Assembly: GCF_950295315.1 (NCBI RefSeq) | Contig: NC_080176.1 | Span: forward strand, 30,635,669 to 30,699,668 | Direction: 5' to 3' | DNA: 64,000 bases | Origin: Erinaceus europaeus | Taxonomy: Eukaryota > Chordata > Mammalia > Eulipotyphla > Erinaceidae | In this document: positions 19,360 through 29,643 of the stretch, piece after piece | Numbering within the stretch: position 1 is the stretch's first letter | How the letters are laid out: each line of letters begins with the position of its first letter | The notes under the pieces: generated by a model | The model's input: the letters and a program-made list of their open reading frames with translations, nothing else | Told to the model about the DNA's origin: nothing | Database searches by the model: none | Program-made: the position numbers and the translations under genes

Positions 19360-19830
19360 TGTCGGGTTGCATTGCGGGGGAGAGAGAAGAGACCAGGAAC
19401 TCATGGCAGAACAGGAACACAAATCTTTATTCACGCGGATGCCCCAGAATTGGGTGTGAGTACAGGGGTTCAGGACACATGGAGCTAGAAAAATGGCCAC
19501 CTCCCACTATGCCCAACAGCACTTCTCCAGGTCGAGTCACAGAAGAGAAAAGAGCAAAAGAGAGTGAAAGCGGAAATAGGAGAGGCTTTTATGGGAGGAT
19601 TCCGGAAGTGGCAAGTCGGGACAGGATTGACTAGGAAAGGGGGTGGAGGGAGGCAAAAGGCATCTTTGGGAAGTGGAAGTGTCCTTAGCAACTGTTGCAA
19701 TGGTTTTAACTGAATTAGCAATACCCTGAAGGGATAACATTGGTGGATATCTATAAATAATACTTGCATGGAAATACAGTGGTTTGTGGGCCCTGCCAAT
19801 GTTCTACCACATCTGCACAATTTCCCAACA
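19360..19830 (-). repeat. 3' LTR of the provirus
   Basis: Starts TG and ends CA (TTTCCCAACA). Read on the minus strand it has a TATA-like CATAAAAG followed about 150 bases later by AATAAAG. The distal 20 bases differ most from the other LTR. Confidence 0.9.
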
Positions 19831-19847
19831 CCTCCCCCTTTCCTTTT
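19831..19847 (-). promoter_or_regulatory. polypurine tract
   Basis: On the minus strand AAAGGAAAGGGGGAGG immediately precedes the 3' LTR (plus-strand CCTCCCCCTTTCC). Position and composition fit the plus-strand primer of reverse transcription. Confidence 0.85.
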
Positions 19848-22040
19848 ATCTAATGGCCATAGTATAGGAAATTTAGAGTGGAGCAGGCTTAATGTTTTTT
19901 AAGGAATGCCAGGCTCTGGCGGGAAGATGTAGGATGTTTTTGTGGGGGAGGGAAGACTTACAAAGCCACCAACCTTATGAGATTTATGTGTTCCCCCCCT
20001 TTTGCTCAACCCCTCTGCAGAGAGAGAGACTTACCTGGAGGGACTCATCTTATAGGTTAAGCTCTGCCAGTCTCCACCATCTCCTCACAATTTTTCTACA
20101 TCCTTCTCTTATCTTTCTATCTAATCGTCACATTTAAATGGGCCAATGTCTGTAAAAGACTCCATCTCTGACAGAGGAATAGTAGGGGTGAACAGAACCC
20201 TTTTGGGCATAAACATGAATGATATCATGCAGGCATTTTCAAAAGGACTGGAACAAGACAGGAAGGGACAAGTAGGAGAGCAGCAAGAGCAAGTATGATG
20301 CCAAGGGGAGGCCTGGTGGGAAAAGGGTCGTCTCCTGCCTCTGGGTCAGGGCCTGCAGGCTAGAGGGCATTGCCTATAGAATCCCAAGACAACAACCTGT
20401 AATGTCAATGGAATGCTGCGGTCAGTCTTTGAGAAACCCAGCAGCATAAAGGGAAGCTGTTGTAAAGTTGTGTAAATTGTCCAAGAGGTGTACCAGCAAG
20501 TCTGATAGAAGCATCAGTCTAATGCCGATGACGAGGGGAAAAATGCCAGGGGATGAAATGCTGCATGTCTATCTCGATGGGGAAGGTCAGCCACTGGAAT
20601 TCCGCTTTTCTGTAGAGAGTGAGCTGGAACCGCCAAAATGTGACAGGCAAAGCAGAAGCAGGAAGGGCAGACAGCGATGGGAGAGAAAGGCAGTAAGAGA
20701 GTTCTGTCCTTGGAGTCTGTGAATCAGGTTCTTCAGATCGTGTCAGGTCACATTATGGGCTTCAGGGGGTGAGCTGTAGTCATATCATCTTGTGGGTGAT
20801 GTCAGAGGACAGGGGTCCAAATCGATTTCTAGGGATTCCTGTGAAAGAAACACAAACAAATTTGCTTCCCGTAGTTAGCAGGGAGTCTGGTTCAAATTTT
20901 TATAGATATTAAAAGAGGTTTAATGTAGTTGGTACCTTAGCCAACTGAATATTGGAGCCAATTGAATATTGGCCTAGGTGTTTGGCAGGCCTTCTAAACA
21001 ACCGTTTGTCTTTGGGAGTTGTAAGGGATGTCTGTGGTATAGGTGATGTTATAAAGGGAAAAAGTGTTTAAATTCTTGGCTGACAAAGGCAGGCCTATAG
21101 TGGCAAAACGAGATACACCAGTTAAGTGTAGAAAAATATGTGAATGTTGTTAATTTACATAAGTTCTATATGGAGGAACTTCTTATAGTTTAATACCTTA
21201 CAATATGAGCAGATGCATCTTCATGTGAAGGCTTGACAGCTATAGTCACTTACTTGTGAAAACAAATAAAACTTGCAACAAGTTAGAAGTTTACTATAAT
21301 TGATAACTCGATGATTATAATTGGTTTAAGTATCTTTATAATTTTGTTAAAAGGTCATCTTATGTGACCTCATTTAGCAGTCTCTGTACAGCAGGATCTT
21401 CAAACCAAATTTAGTTAAAATATATATTGATTTTTAACTATTTTTTACTTTGAACTTTAAACAAACTCAGGTTACTGAGTTAACACATGTTAGTAACAAT
21501 GTTTTTTTATTTTTTGAACATTTACAATGTCAGATTGATGCCAGATTTGTTGTGGATTAATTTCCACAAGATTAGTTTATAGGGCACTTTTGGGGCCCTC
21601 CCAAAATGCCCTGCATAGAGAATTTGTATTTTAATTTTGGAGATGAATTGTCACATTAAATATTTAGACCTTACCTTAAATACTCAGTTACTTTAGCAAA
21701 TTAATTTTACCTTTATAAGAATCGTCTTGAAAACTCCTTCATTTAACTCTGCCTGGTAAGAATGTAGCTTTAAAGTTACACTTTTAACCTTAAAGTTAAT
21801 GTTTACCAAACTTCAAACACACACATAAACATGATCTTTAATACACAAGAGGAGAAAAACTTTTGTTATGAAGACATATCACTTTATATATCACTTTTTT
21901 ATATAAAGTCAATTAAGTTTCAGAGTACTCTGAGCAAAATGGGTCATACAAAAAATTTTCGTCATTCAACTCACACAAAAAATTTTTTTTAGTCATTCAA
22001 CTCACTCACAAAACACAACTGGCCAGTCATAGCATAAGAT
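19848..22040 (-). other. provirus 3' internal region, no recognisable env
   Basis: About 2.2 kb between integrase and the 3' LTR. I find no long frame, no signal peptide plus transmembrane layout and no surface-protein motif. The part from 20900 to 22000 is AT-rich. The env gene is either decayed beyond recognition or was replaced or deleted. Confidence 0.6.
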
Positions 22041-23160
22041 ATTCAGAGAAAGGGTGGGGGATTCCGCCATGTCGTATTATGGGTCCTGGGGTGCATTCTG
22101 CATCCAGTCCTCTTGTAGTGTTTCTTGTTCCTCAGGGATAGCAGCGCCATCATGTGGATATTGCTGGACATGGCGGGCAGGAAGCCAGACAAGTTTTGAG
22201 TAATTCTGCAGAAGCACGCATGCAAAACCCCTCCCTATGGCCAATAGGGGGTCAGGCCCTTTCCAAATTTTATTGAGTGGGTCTTTTTATTTGACCTTAA
22301 TAGCTGGGAGGGTGAATGGTGTTTGCCAATGAAGAATCATAGGAGGTTGGTTCGAGTTTTTGTAAATATTAAAGAGATTTAATGTAGTTAAGGCTTTTGC
22401 CAACTGGATATTGGGGGGTATAGTCCCCCTTTTTATTTATTTGTACCTTAAGGGTTTGATGGGACCTCTTGACAATGCCTTGTCCCTGTGGATTATAGGG
22501 AATGCCTGTTGTATAAGTAATGTTCCAGAGGGAACAAAAATCTTTAAATTGTTTGCTGGTAAAAGCAGTCACATTGACAGTTTTAAGTCGAAGAGGTATG
22601 CCCACTACAACAAAATAGGAAAGCATATGGCTTATAAGCTTTTTTGAGCTTTCTCCTGTCTGAGCTGTCATCCACCAAATTTAGAAAAGGCATCAATTGA
22701 GACAAACACATATTTTTGTTTGCCAAAGCTGGGTAAGTGGGTGACATCAATTTGCCAATGAGCATTGGCTTTTAACCCTCGGGGGTTAACCCCAAGAGTT
22801 TGAACATCAGGTGTCTTGATAAGACATGCACAGGAGGAGTATGTAGCAAGAATACGTTTCAACTATGCAAGAGGAATATCAGGAAATCGAGCTTGAAGGC
22901 CTTTAAGATTAACAAGGGTTAGGGAATGAAAGTAAGCAGAGACAGAGGCTAGGAGAATTCCTGTGGAGGTGAGGTGGTCAGCTGCAGCATTCACTTCCCA
23001 GGGGAACAGGAAGAGGGCTGTGGGAATGAAGGTGTTGAACATACAGTGGTTGGGTTCGAGAACAGAGCATAGAGGCAATTTGAATTAAGAGAGGAGAAAG
23101 TGAGTTGTCATCAATTCTCACATAAGAACGAGCAAGCCATGGAAGTAAGCTAACATTATA
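22041..23160 (-). pseudogene. provirus integrase, inactivated
   Basis: In order on the minus strand: a zinc-binding-like region where the second His and first Cys of the HHCC pattern are changed (HSLTLVN; TYSSC), the core with [20 protein letters not shown], and PYNPQGQGIVKRSHQTLK. Around 22050-22300 is a C-terminal domain with WKGPDPLLAIGRGFACV and LVWLPARHVQ. The second catalytic Asp region reads KTVNVTAF and the third catalytic residue is Lys where the family has Glu. Frameshifts divide the domains. The motif style is betaretroviral. Confidence 0.88.
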
Positions 23161-23167
23161 CACACTG

Positions 23168-23680
23168 TCAGAAAAAAGACTGAAGGATTCTTGCAGCTTT
23201 TAATGCAAGGAAAACAGCATAAAGTTCTTTGTACTGAGAGGAATTATCAGGAAGCTCAGTAAAGAGAGATTTGGGGTATTGCTTGTCTGGATAATATATA
23301 AGGGCAGCAGCTCCCTTTTTTCCACCATCAGTGAAGATTGTAGGAGCAGAGGGGATGGGATCTTGAGAGAAAAGTTTAGGTACTAGTAGAGGCAAAAGAG
23401 GTAAAGAAGCTATCAATTTATTAGAAGGAAAATGATTATCTAATTGTCCTGGAGAACCCATTAAACTTATGGCAAAATGAGAATGGTGGTGTATGAGCCA
23501 CTCTGTATCTGTGATAGAAAATGGAAGAATAATTGAATCCAGTTCCCTTCCTAAGACTTGTATCGATCTGTGTATTCCTTGGCGAATCATAGATGCTAAA
23601 GCATCAAACTCGGTAAGAAATCTTGGAGATACCCCTACTGGTGTATGAAGCCAATCAAGAATGTGTATGAAGCCAATCAA
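23168..23680 (-). pseudogene. provirus RT connection and RNase H
   Basis: A 170-codon frame. The first two thirds are the connection region (LPFSITDTEWLIHHH). The last third begins RNase H with FTDGGKKGAAALIYY (first catalytic Asp) and SSQYKELYAVFLALKAA (catalytic Glu). The frame ends shortly after, before the later catalytic residues, which lie in broken sequence to the left. Confidence 0.85.
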
Positions 23681-23725
23681 GAATGCTTTTGGTGTATGAA
23701 GCCAATCAAGAATGCTTTTGCCACA
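23640..23725 (-). repeat. three tandem units within pol
   Basis: GTGTATGAAGCCAATCAAGAAT occurs three times in a row, the last two units also sharing GCTTTTG. The unit lengths are about 22, 29 and 29 bases. It is a local duplication in the decayed RT connection region. Confidence 0.9.
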
Positions 23726-24059
23726 GTGCCCCCACTAACGTGGGGTGGAGTTAAAGATTAGAAGATTTACTGGAGAGGAGGGGGAGAATCGAACGAGGTG
23801 CATGTCCTGGAGAGTCTGATTAACCTTTTCCAGTGCCAAGGCGGCTTCGGGGTATAATACACGCTTTGAGGAGGGCTGTTTGTTTCTTTTTAACAGATCC
23901 AACAGTGGTTGGAGGCAGCTAGTAGGCAGATAAAAATAATGCCTAAGCCAATTTAAATTTCCAAGAAAACTTTGTAAAGAAGCAAGAGTAAGATTAGAAG
24001 GAAAAGTAACACAAGGTCTTAAGGGATGAATCTGTGTTAGAGAAATCTTGAGCCTAAGA

Positions 24060-24690
24060 ATGATATTGGAGGAATTAGGGGTACCTTCTCAGGAGTTACA
24101 TTAAGGCCACTTTTCTTTAAGCAGGGATAAGAAAATCACATAGGGCAGAGAGATCTGTATCTAATTCTCCCAATGCTAAGATGTCATCCAAATAAAGAAA
24201 AACCTTAAGGCCCTTATGAATATATGGAAAAGGACAGATTTAACAGCCTCTTGACAAATAGTAGGACTATTGGCCATGCCCTGGGGCAGCACCACCCATT
24301 CAAATCTATCGGCAGGGCTGGCGTTATTAATAGAAGGAACAGAGAAGGCAAAATGTTTACAATCTTGTGGGTGCAAGGGAATAGAGAAAAAACAATCTTG
24401 TATATCAATAGCTATGATTGGAATTCCTGTGGGAATTGCAGAAGCAAGAGGCAAACCCCTTTGGGGGGAGCCCCAAACCTGCATGGTTTTATTAACCACA
24501 CAGAGATCTTGGAGGAGTTGCCATTTTCCCAAGCACTTTTTAATCACAAAGACAGGAGTATTCCATGGGCTCCAGGAATGGCGAATGTGTCCCAAGGACA
24601 AATGCTCTTGGACAAGTTCTTTTAATATTGCTAGGTTCTCCCTAGGCAAAGGCTACTGCTCCACCCAGACAGGCTCATTAGAAAGCCAAT
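24060..24690 (-). pseudogene. provirus reverse transcriptase, broken
   Basis: A 157-codon frame (24649-24176) has [39 protein letters not shown] (motif A with the first catalytic Asp) and [10 protein letters not shown] (motif B). A frameshift near 24225 then moves the catalytic box, read as YLDD near 24180-24195, into another frame. Downstream sequence to 23730 is degenerate. The SINE at 24694-25049 separates this from protease. Confidence 0.9.
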
Positions 24691-24693
24691 CTA
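24681..24693. repeat. target duplication of the E1 in pol, left copy
   Basis: GAAAGCCAATCTA is repeated exactly at 25050-25062. Removing the SINE restores continuous proviral sequence. Confidence 0.95.
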
Positions 24694-25049
24694 GGGGGTC
24701 GGGCGGTGGCGCAGTGGGTTAAGCGCACGTGGCGCAAAGCGCAGGGACTGGCGTAAGGATCCCGGTTCGAGCCCCCGGCTCCCCACCTGCAGGGGAGTTG
24801 CTTCACGGGCGGTAAAGCAGGTCTGCAGGTGTCTATCTTACTCTCCCCCTCTCTCTGTCTTCCCCTCCTCTCTCCATTTCTCTCTGTCCTATCCAACAAC
24901 AAAGCAACGTCAACAATGGCAATAATAACCGCAACGAGGCTGCAACAACTAGGGCAACAAAAAGGGGGAAAAAATGGCCTCCAGGAGCGGTGGATTCATG
25001 GTGCAGGCACCGAGCCCAGCAATAACCCTGGAGGAGAAAAAAAAAAAAT
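24694..25049 (+). mobile_element. E1 SINE, long form (reference copy)
   Basis: Best-preserved E1. Pol III A box TGGCGCAGTGG at 24707-24717 and B box GGTTCGAGCCC at 24764-24774 both match consensus, so the head is tRNA-derived. Then come CCCCACCTGCAGGGGAG, a CT-rich body ending TCTCTGTCCTATCCAACAAC, a CAA/GCAACA block and a 3' module bounded by CCTCCAGG (24978-24985) and CCTGGAGG (25027-25034), which are complementary. An A-run ends it. Exact 13-bp target duplication shows L1-type integration. It post-dates the provirus and is nearly identical in layout to the copy at 45517. Confidence 0.96.
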
Positions 25050-25059
25050 GAAAGCCAAT

Positions 25060-25443
25060 CTAAGTGGGGAGTTCTCTTATGAACAGTGGCAGTTTGTATT
25101 GGGGGTGGTGGTTGGATCTAGAAGTCTCACAGGAGTGGCTGTGGGGCCCTGCAGAGGCGTCTGAGGATATTACAACATCAAGAGATTCAAGCAAGTCTCT
25201 GCCCAATAAATTGGTGCTAATATCAGCTATCAAAGAACGAAAGTATCTGGTGGTCCCTTCTGGGTCTTCCCACACAAGCGAATCTTGTGTGAGGAAATCT
25301 TGCGTCAACCCTCCAACACCATGTAAATGTGGTCCTAGAAGGAGTTCCCAACTCTGGGGAACCTCTGCTTGCCTTAAAATTGTCTTGTCTGCCCCTGTAT
25401 CAATCAAACACTTAAAAGGAATATTACCACTCCTTACTGTCAT
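25060..25443 (-). pseudogene. provirus protease
   Basis: A 127-codon open frame with the aspartic-protease active site CLIDTGADKTIL, the flap-like GVGGLTQ and the C-terminal LLGRDLLESLDVVI. A Gly-patch-like tail may follow but is unclear. This domain itself looks unbroken; its surroundings are not. Confidence 0.88.
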
Positions 25444-25476
25444 AGTAGAGTGACCCCGTTCTAAAACAGGGGTGAT

Positions 25477-25960
25477 TCACAAAATCTCAGTCTCTGAATC
25501 TGTGCCATTCGCATGCTCTAACCAGCTATTTTTATGCTGGGCGTTCCCACACACTGTGCGCTCCTCCTTCCACTCACCCTCTGCTATTGTTACATGGTGT
25601 GGTGGGCAGAGAGATGGGTTGGGTCCCATGCTAGGCTTTCGTTTATGGAAGAAAGGTACAGCGCCAAGCAGGTGACCCACTTGACTCCCTCTTGAAGGCG
25701 GGGCTGAGAGATGCCCCGCTCCTAGTTTAAAATCCCTGTTTAAATCTACTTTCAACAGGGGCGTGCCATTTCTATGAAACTTGGACCAACAATCTCTCCT
25801 CCAATGAAAACCTTTCTGGCATCTAGAACAAGGCATTCGGGGCCTCTGGCTCCCTGACTGGAAGCGGGGTCACAGTTTATTTTCTGGACATTGGTTATGC
25901 CAATGCCCTTAGCGACCACACTGAAAGCAAGCCCCCTTTCGTTTATATAGGGCAGCTACA
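25477..25960 (-). pseudogene. provirus nucleocapsid with two CCHC knuckles, one interrupted
   Basis: The second knuckle CSRCQKGFHWRRDC (near 25830-25790) fits CX2CX4HX4C. The first, near 25935-25890, reads CFQCGR then a stop and GHWHNQC, so the same spacing is cut by a nonsense codon. These bind viral RNA in gag. Confidence 0.85.
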
Positions 25961-27138
25961 TAGGCCTGTGTCATAATGGGTGCCTGATAAGAGATTGATC
26001 TAAGCTCCTGCATTACTAAAATCCAGGTGTCTGGGTGTTCGTTTTTAAGACTGAGGCATGCCTGATGGAAGTCCAGAAACATGCCATCCCAGACAATAGA
26101 ATGCAGGAGGAGAAAAGGGGTGTCAGGATTATAAATCTCTCTCCAAACTTGATTGGACCCTGGTAATGAATTTAGCTAAGGATTCATCAGGTTCTGGCGA
26201 AGGGAGAGAATGGGGGCTGAGGCCACCCCCGTGGTGGTGTTAACCTCTCCTATGCTTGTAATGCGCAGACACGCACCTAATCAAAATAACCGGATGTAAA
26301 CTTGGCCTCTGCCTGTTGAATTCTGGTTTCCAAATGACCTGTTTCAAACAGAGCCTCAAAATCTCACTCAGGCTGATTCTGGCTATTTCTACGGGATTGC
26401 TGTAAACATTCATCCAAAAAAAAAATGCCTCCCATTGAAGGAAGAGGGGGCCTGGGAGCATAGTGCGAGCTACATCTCTCCAGTCTTCTGGAGTATTAAG
26501 GTTCTGGAGAAGGCCTTGTAAAATGGACCTGGTCCATGGAGAATGAATGCCATCATCCTTAATTTCCTGACGAAGTTCCTTAAGATCTGTGGAGGAATAC
26601 AGGTACCACACCTGAGGTCTCTATAGTGGGTAATGTTTACGGGGAATGTGTGAACTTGCTCCAGAGGAAAAGCTCCGTCACAAAGCCGGCAAAGGTATTC
26701 TGTGTCCCATAGAGGCATAGCTACGGGGCGAGGAGTCACTGAAGTGGAAGCTGCAGGAGAAGCAGCAGCAGTAGCTAATGGAGAAGTGGCTGCAGCGTCC
26801 GCAGGAGAAGATGGACACGTGTTTGCCAAAACAGGAGTCTCAGGGCAAAATGCATAGGGTTTAGGGTGGGTCAGGATCGGGACAGGCTTTGCTTTCTCCA
26901 GAAAGCATGTATGGTGCTGGGTAAGCGTAAAGACCACCTCCCTTAACTCTTGGATCTCAGCCTCATGGTCCCTTAGCCTTTTGGGAGGGTGCCCTACATA
27001 TCCCCTGAAAGCTGCAACCATGGTCAAGAGGATCCAAGGTGCAGCCCTGAGCAAAATGTCCCAGAGATAGAAAACCTGTCTCATGAAAAAAGAGTAGAGG
27101 GTTTGGGAAAACTCTTCATTAGAGGGAAGATCGCCCAT
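25961..27138 (-). pseudogene. provirus gag (matrix and capsid parts)
   Basis: The start ATG at 27138 is followed by Gly (MGDLPS), as needed for N-myristoylation. A 222-codon frame runs to 26470 and includes an Ala/Pro/Ser-rich linker (about residues 125-165). It overlaps a second frame (26611-26240) with the start of capsid, and capsid continues in broken frames to about 25961. At least one frameshift and several stops are present. Confidence 0.82.
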
Positions 27139-27267
27139 GGCGGAAGGGTGTCAGAGAAATAAGAAGAGAGAGAAATGGAACTGTAGTGCCTTTGTTAAAC
27201 ACGAGGCTGCAGAGAGCCAAGCGGCTGTATACTTATCTGGGTCTGGGCAGGTTAAGTTCACGCTGAA

Positions 27268-27285
27268 GTCCCTGTTTGGGTGCCA
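27268..27285 (-). promoter_or_regulatory. primer-binding site, tRNA-Lys type
   Basis: On the minus strand TGGCACCCAAACAGGGAC lies two bases after the 5' LTR. It differs at two positions from the site complementary to the 3' end of tRNA-Lys3 (TGGCGCCCGAACAGGGAC, from memory). Confidence 0.88.
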
Positions 27286-27287
27286 GG

Positions 27288-27752
27288 TGTTGTTTGTGTC
27301 GCAGGGGAGAGAGAAGAGACCAGGAATTCGTGGCAGAGCAGGAATGCAAATCTTTATTCATGTGGGTGCCCCAGAATTAGGTGTGAGCACAGCAGTTCAG
27401 GCCTCATGGAGCCAGAAAAATGGCCACCTTCTATGCCCATCAGCCCTTCTCCAGGTCAGGTCATGGAAGAGAAAAGAGCAAAAGAGAACGAAAGTGGAAA
27501 TAGGAGAGGCTTTTATGGGAGGATTCCGGAAGTGGCAAGTCAGGACAGGATTGACTAGGAAAGGGGGTGGAGGGAGGCAAAAGGCATGTTGGGAAGGTGG
27601 AAGCATCCTTAGCAACTGTTGCAATGGTTTTAACTGAATTAACAATACCTGAGGGGATAACATGGTGGATATCTGTAAATAATACTTGCATGGAAATATA
27701 GTGGTTTGTGGGCCCTGCTGATGTTCAACCACATTTGCACAATTTCCCAACA
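27288..27752 (-). repeat. 5' LTR of the provirus
   Basis: TG to CA, 465 bases. On the minus strand the TATA-like CATAAAAG is at 27510-27517 and AATAAA is at 27353-27358, placing an R region of about 150 bases between them. Confidence 0.92.
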
Positions 27753-27878
27753 GTTTTCTGCTCCCATCCCCTCCATTGGAAACTGCAGTAGTTCTCCCAA
27801 GGATACAGATATGGGTTGGCTATTATTTCTATAACTATCTGTATTTACATATATTTGCTCCTGTTTCTTCTATGGAAG
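27753..27878 (-). mobile_element. R2 copy hosting the provirus, right part
   Basis: CCCTCCATTGGAAACTGCAGTAG and GGCTATTATTTCTATAACTATC match R2 at 18740-18820. It begins with the second copy of the 6-bp provirus target duplication. Confidence 0.75.
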
Positions 27879-28004
27879 AACCTCATTTTTAAAATGCTTT
27901 TATTTGTCAGTATGAATCTTACTTTACCCTTAATTGTTGGGAAAGATGTTTAGGTATCCAGAAAGCACTTTAAAATTCCAATGAGGTGACAATCTTCTTA
28001 AACT

Positions 28005-28110
28005 CACTTAGACCCATTTCTTCATCTATACGATAAGGAAATGATCTACCTTGTCTACCTGACAGTGTTAGTTGAGGACTCAGTGAGGCCCTTCTTTGAG
28101 TATATCTTCA
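28005..28110 (+). mobile_element. MIR fragment
   Basis: CATTTCTTCATCTATACGATAAGGAAATGATC and GACAGTGTTAGTTGAGGACTCAGTGAGG follow the central part of the ancient mammalian MIR SINE. Diverged, as expected for its age. Confidence 0.6.
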
Positions 28111-28222
28111 CTGCTTATGAATTATGTTGGATTCTGGGAATATAAAACTCAGTAAAGGGGCATGGTGTATTCCTTCCTGAAGCTTCCAGTTGAGAGAGAG
28201 GGAGAGAGAGGTAAAACACATA

Positions 28223-28430
28223 GAACAGAGGCCAGGTGTGGCACATCTGGTTCAGTGCACAAGGACCCAAGTTCAAGCCCCTGGTCCCCACCTGCAGGGA
28301 GAAATCTTCACAAGTGGTGAAGCAGGGCTGCAGGTGTCTCTCTGTCTCTCTCCCTCTCTGTGTCCCCCTACCCTCTTGATTTCTGGCTGTCTCTATCCAA
28401 CAAATAAATGATAATAATAATAAACTTAAA
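28223..28430 (+). mobile_element. E2 SINE
   Basis: GCCAGGTGTGGCACATCTGGTTCAG head with part of the A-to-B spacer deleted, GTTCAAGCCCCTGG, CCCCACCTGCAGGGAG and the tail CTATCCAACAAATAAATGATAATAATAA. Confidence 0.85.
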
Positions 28431-28559
28431 AAACAACTTGGCATATAAGTAGATGTAAATAAATTTTTATTTCCAAATATTGATAGTTAATTGTATGTGT
28501 CAACTTTACTGGATCACTGAGTATCCAAAAAACTGGATAAACATTATATCTGGGTTGAC

Positions 28560-28715
28560 TAGCAAAACAGCCCACTTTGATAGTGCACTGTTTTGCCAAG
28601 TATAGGACCCAGGTTCAATCCCAGCATCAACTGCACTGAAGGAAGCTTTGTTGTTGAGCTTTCTGCCCCTTTCTCTCCTGTCTCTCTTTCTCTCTCTCCC
28701 TCTCCCCTCTGGCAC
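28560..28715 (+). mobile_element. tRNA-like SINE, diverged
   Basis: CTTTGATAGTGCACTGTTTTGCC and CCAGGTTCAATCCCAGCATC resemble a tRNA-type head; a CT-rich body follows. Placement among E1-E3 is uncertain. Confidence 0.5.
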
Positions 28716-28734
28716 ATTCTTTTTGTCATATTTT

Positions 28735-28895
28735 ATTTATTCATTCTTAAAATAAGTTAGAGATATATAGAGAAAGATACATAGACCAGAGCACTGCTCA
28801 TCTCTGGCATATGGTGGTGCTGGGGACAGACCATGGGATCTCAGCACCTCAAACTATAAAGTTTTTTGCATAAGCATTATGCAGTCTCCTCAACC
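28735..28895 (-). mobile_element. E3 SINE
   Basis: CCAGAGCACTGCTCATCTCTGG, GGTGGTGCTGGGGACAGACC and GCATAAGCATTATGCAGTC, in inverted order as expected. Confidence 0.8.
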
Positions 28896-28904
28896 CAAAG
28901 TTAA

Positions 28905-29035
28905 ATATATATATTTATTAATGACAAAGAGAGAACCAAAATATTACGCTGGCACAATGTCAGGAATCAAACTTGATACCTCACAACTGAAAAATCAACC
29001 CTTTGTCCACTGTACCACCTCCTGGTATTGCCACA
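28905..29035 (-). mobile_element. E3-like SINE, old
   Basis: GACAAAGAGAGAACCAAAATATTACGC, GGAATCAAACTTGATACCTC, then CCACTGTACCACCTCC. More diverged than its neighbour. Confidence 0.5.
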
Positions 29036-29433
29036 TTCTTTCTACCTGACAAAGTTAGCCTGGAGTGGTGAAATCATCCAAAAAGAAAACCATTCTTTCT
29101 TTGAAAAGCATTATTTCTGGGTGTGTCTGTAGAGATTAGCATTTGAATCAGTAGAAAGCACATGACACTCCTCAATGTAGGTGGGTATCATTCACTCCCT
29201 AAAGTCTGAATAAAACAAAAGACAGAGGAGACAAATTAATTTCTGCCTGACTAGTAGAGCTAATCTGGGACTGTGATCTTTCATCTTCAAATATGGATTT
29301 ATACCATCCTTTTGACTCACTAGACTCAGGGTGCAACTACATAGATGACTTTCCTGAGCCTGTAGCTTAAAGATAGCATAAAAATTTGATGGCTTCTCGG
29401 TCTTCATAACAGCATAAGTAAGTTCTTCATAAT

Positions 29434-29435
29434 GA

Positions 29436-29490
<55 letters not shown>

Positions 29491-29528
29491 TATACAAAAA
29501 AAAATATATATATATATATATATTTTTT
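29434..29528. repeat. (AT)n tract with palindromic arms
   Basis: Three AT blocks separated by ACATAT, ATGTAT and CAAAAAAAAA, so that arms are self-complementary over many bases. It is the likely expanded tail of the adjacent E3. Confidence 0.95.
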
Positions 29529-29643
29529 TTACCAGAGCACTGCTCAGCTCTGGCTCATGGTGGTGCTGGGGATTGAACCTGGGAATTCAGAACCTCAGGC
29601 ATGGAAGCTATTTGCATAAACATTATGCTGTTTCCCCAGCCTT
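29529..29643 (-). mobile_element. E3 SINE (reference copy)
   Basis: Well-preserved inverted E3: ACCAGAGCACTGCTCAGCTCTGGC, GGGGATTGAACCTGGG (B box GGTTCAATCCC on the minus strand) and AACATTATGCTGTTTCCCC (A-box region). It shows that E3 is tRNA-derived and ends with an imperfect hairpin of the type CCAGAGC...GCTCTGG. Confidence 0.85.

Larger units (their letters stand above)
19360..27752 (-). mobile_element. class II (betaretrovirus-like) endogenous provirus
   Basis: An 8.4-kb minus-strand provirus with two LTRs (19360-19830 and 27288-27752), flanked by GTTCTC (19354-19359) and GTTTTC (27753-27758), a 6-bp duplication with one change. Six-base duplications and a tRNA-Lys-type primer site fit ERV-K/betaretrovirus relatives, as do the protease and integrase motifs. 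Gag, pro and pol are broken by stops and frameshifts and no env is recognisable. The two LTRs differ at very roughly 10% of positions by eye, so the insertion is not very recent. An E1 SINE (24694-25049) landed in pol later. Confidence 0.92.

Noticed and set aside
23640..23725. Possible CRISPR-like direct repeats
   Set aside because: The three units are tandem without unique spacers and lie in a mammalian provirus.
27137..27637. A 166-codon + strand ORF at the gag start and 5' LTR
   Set aside because: It is antisense to the provirus and mixes leader and LTR sequence.
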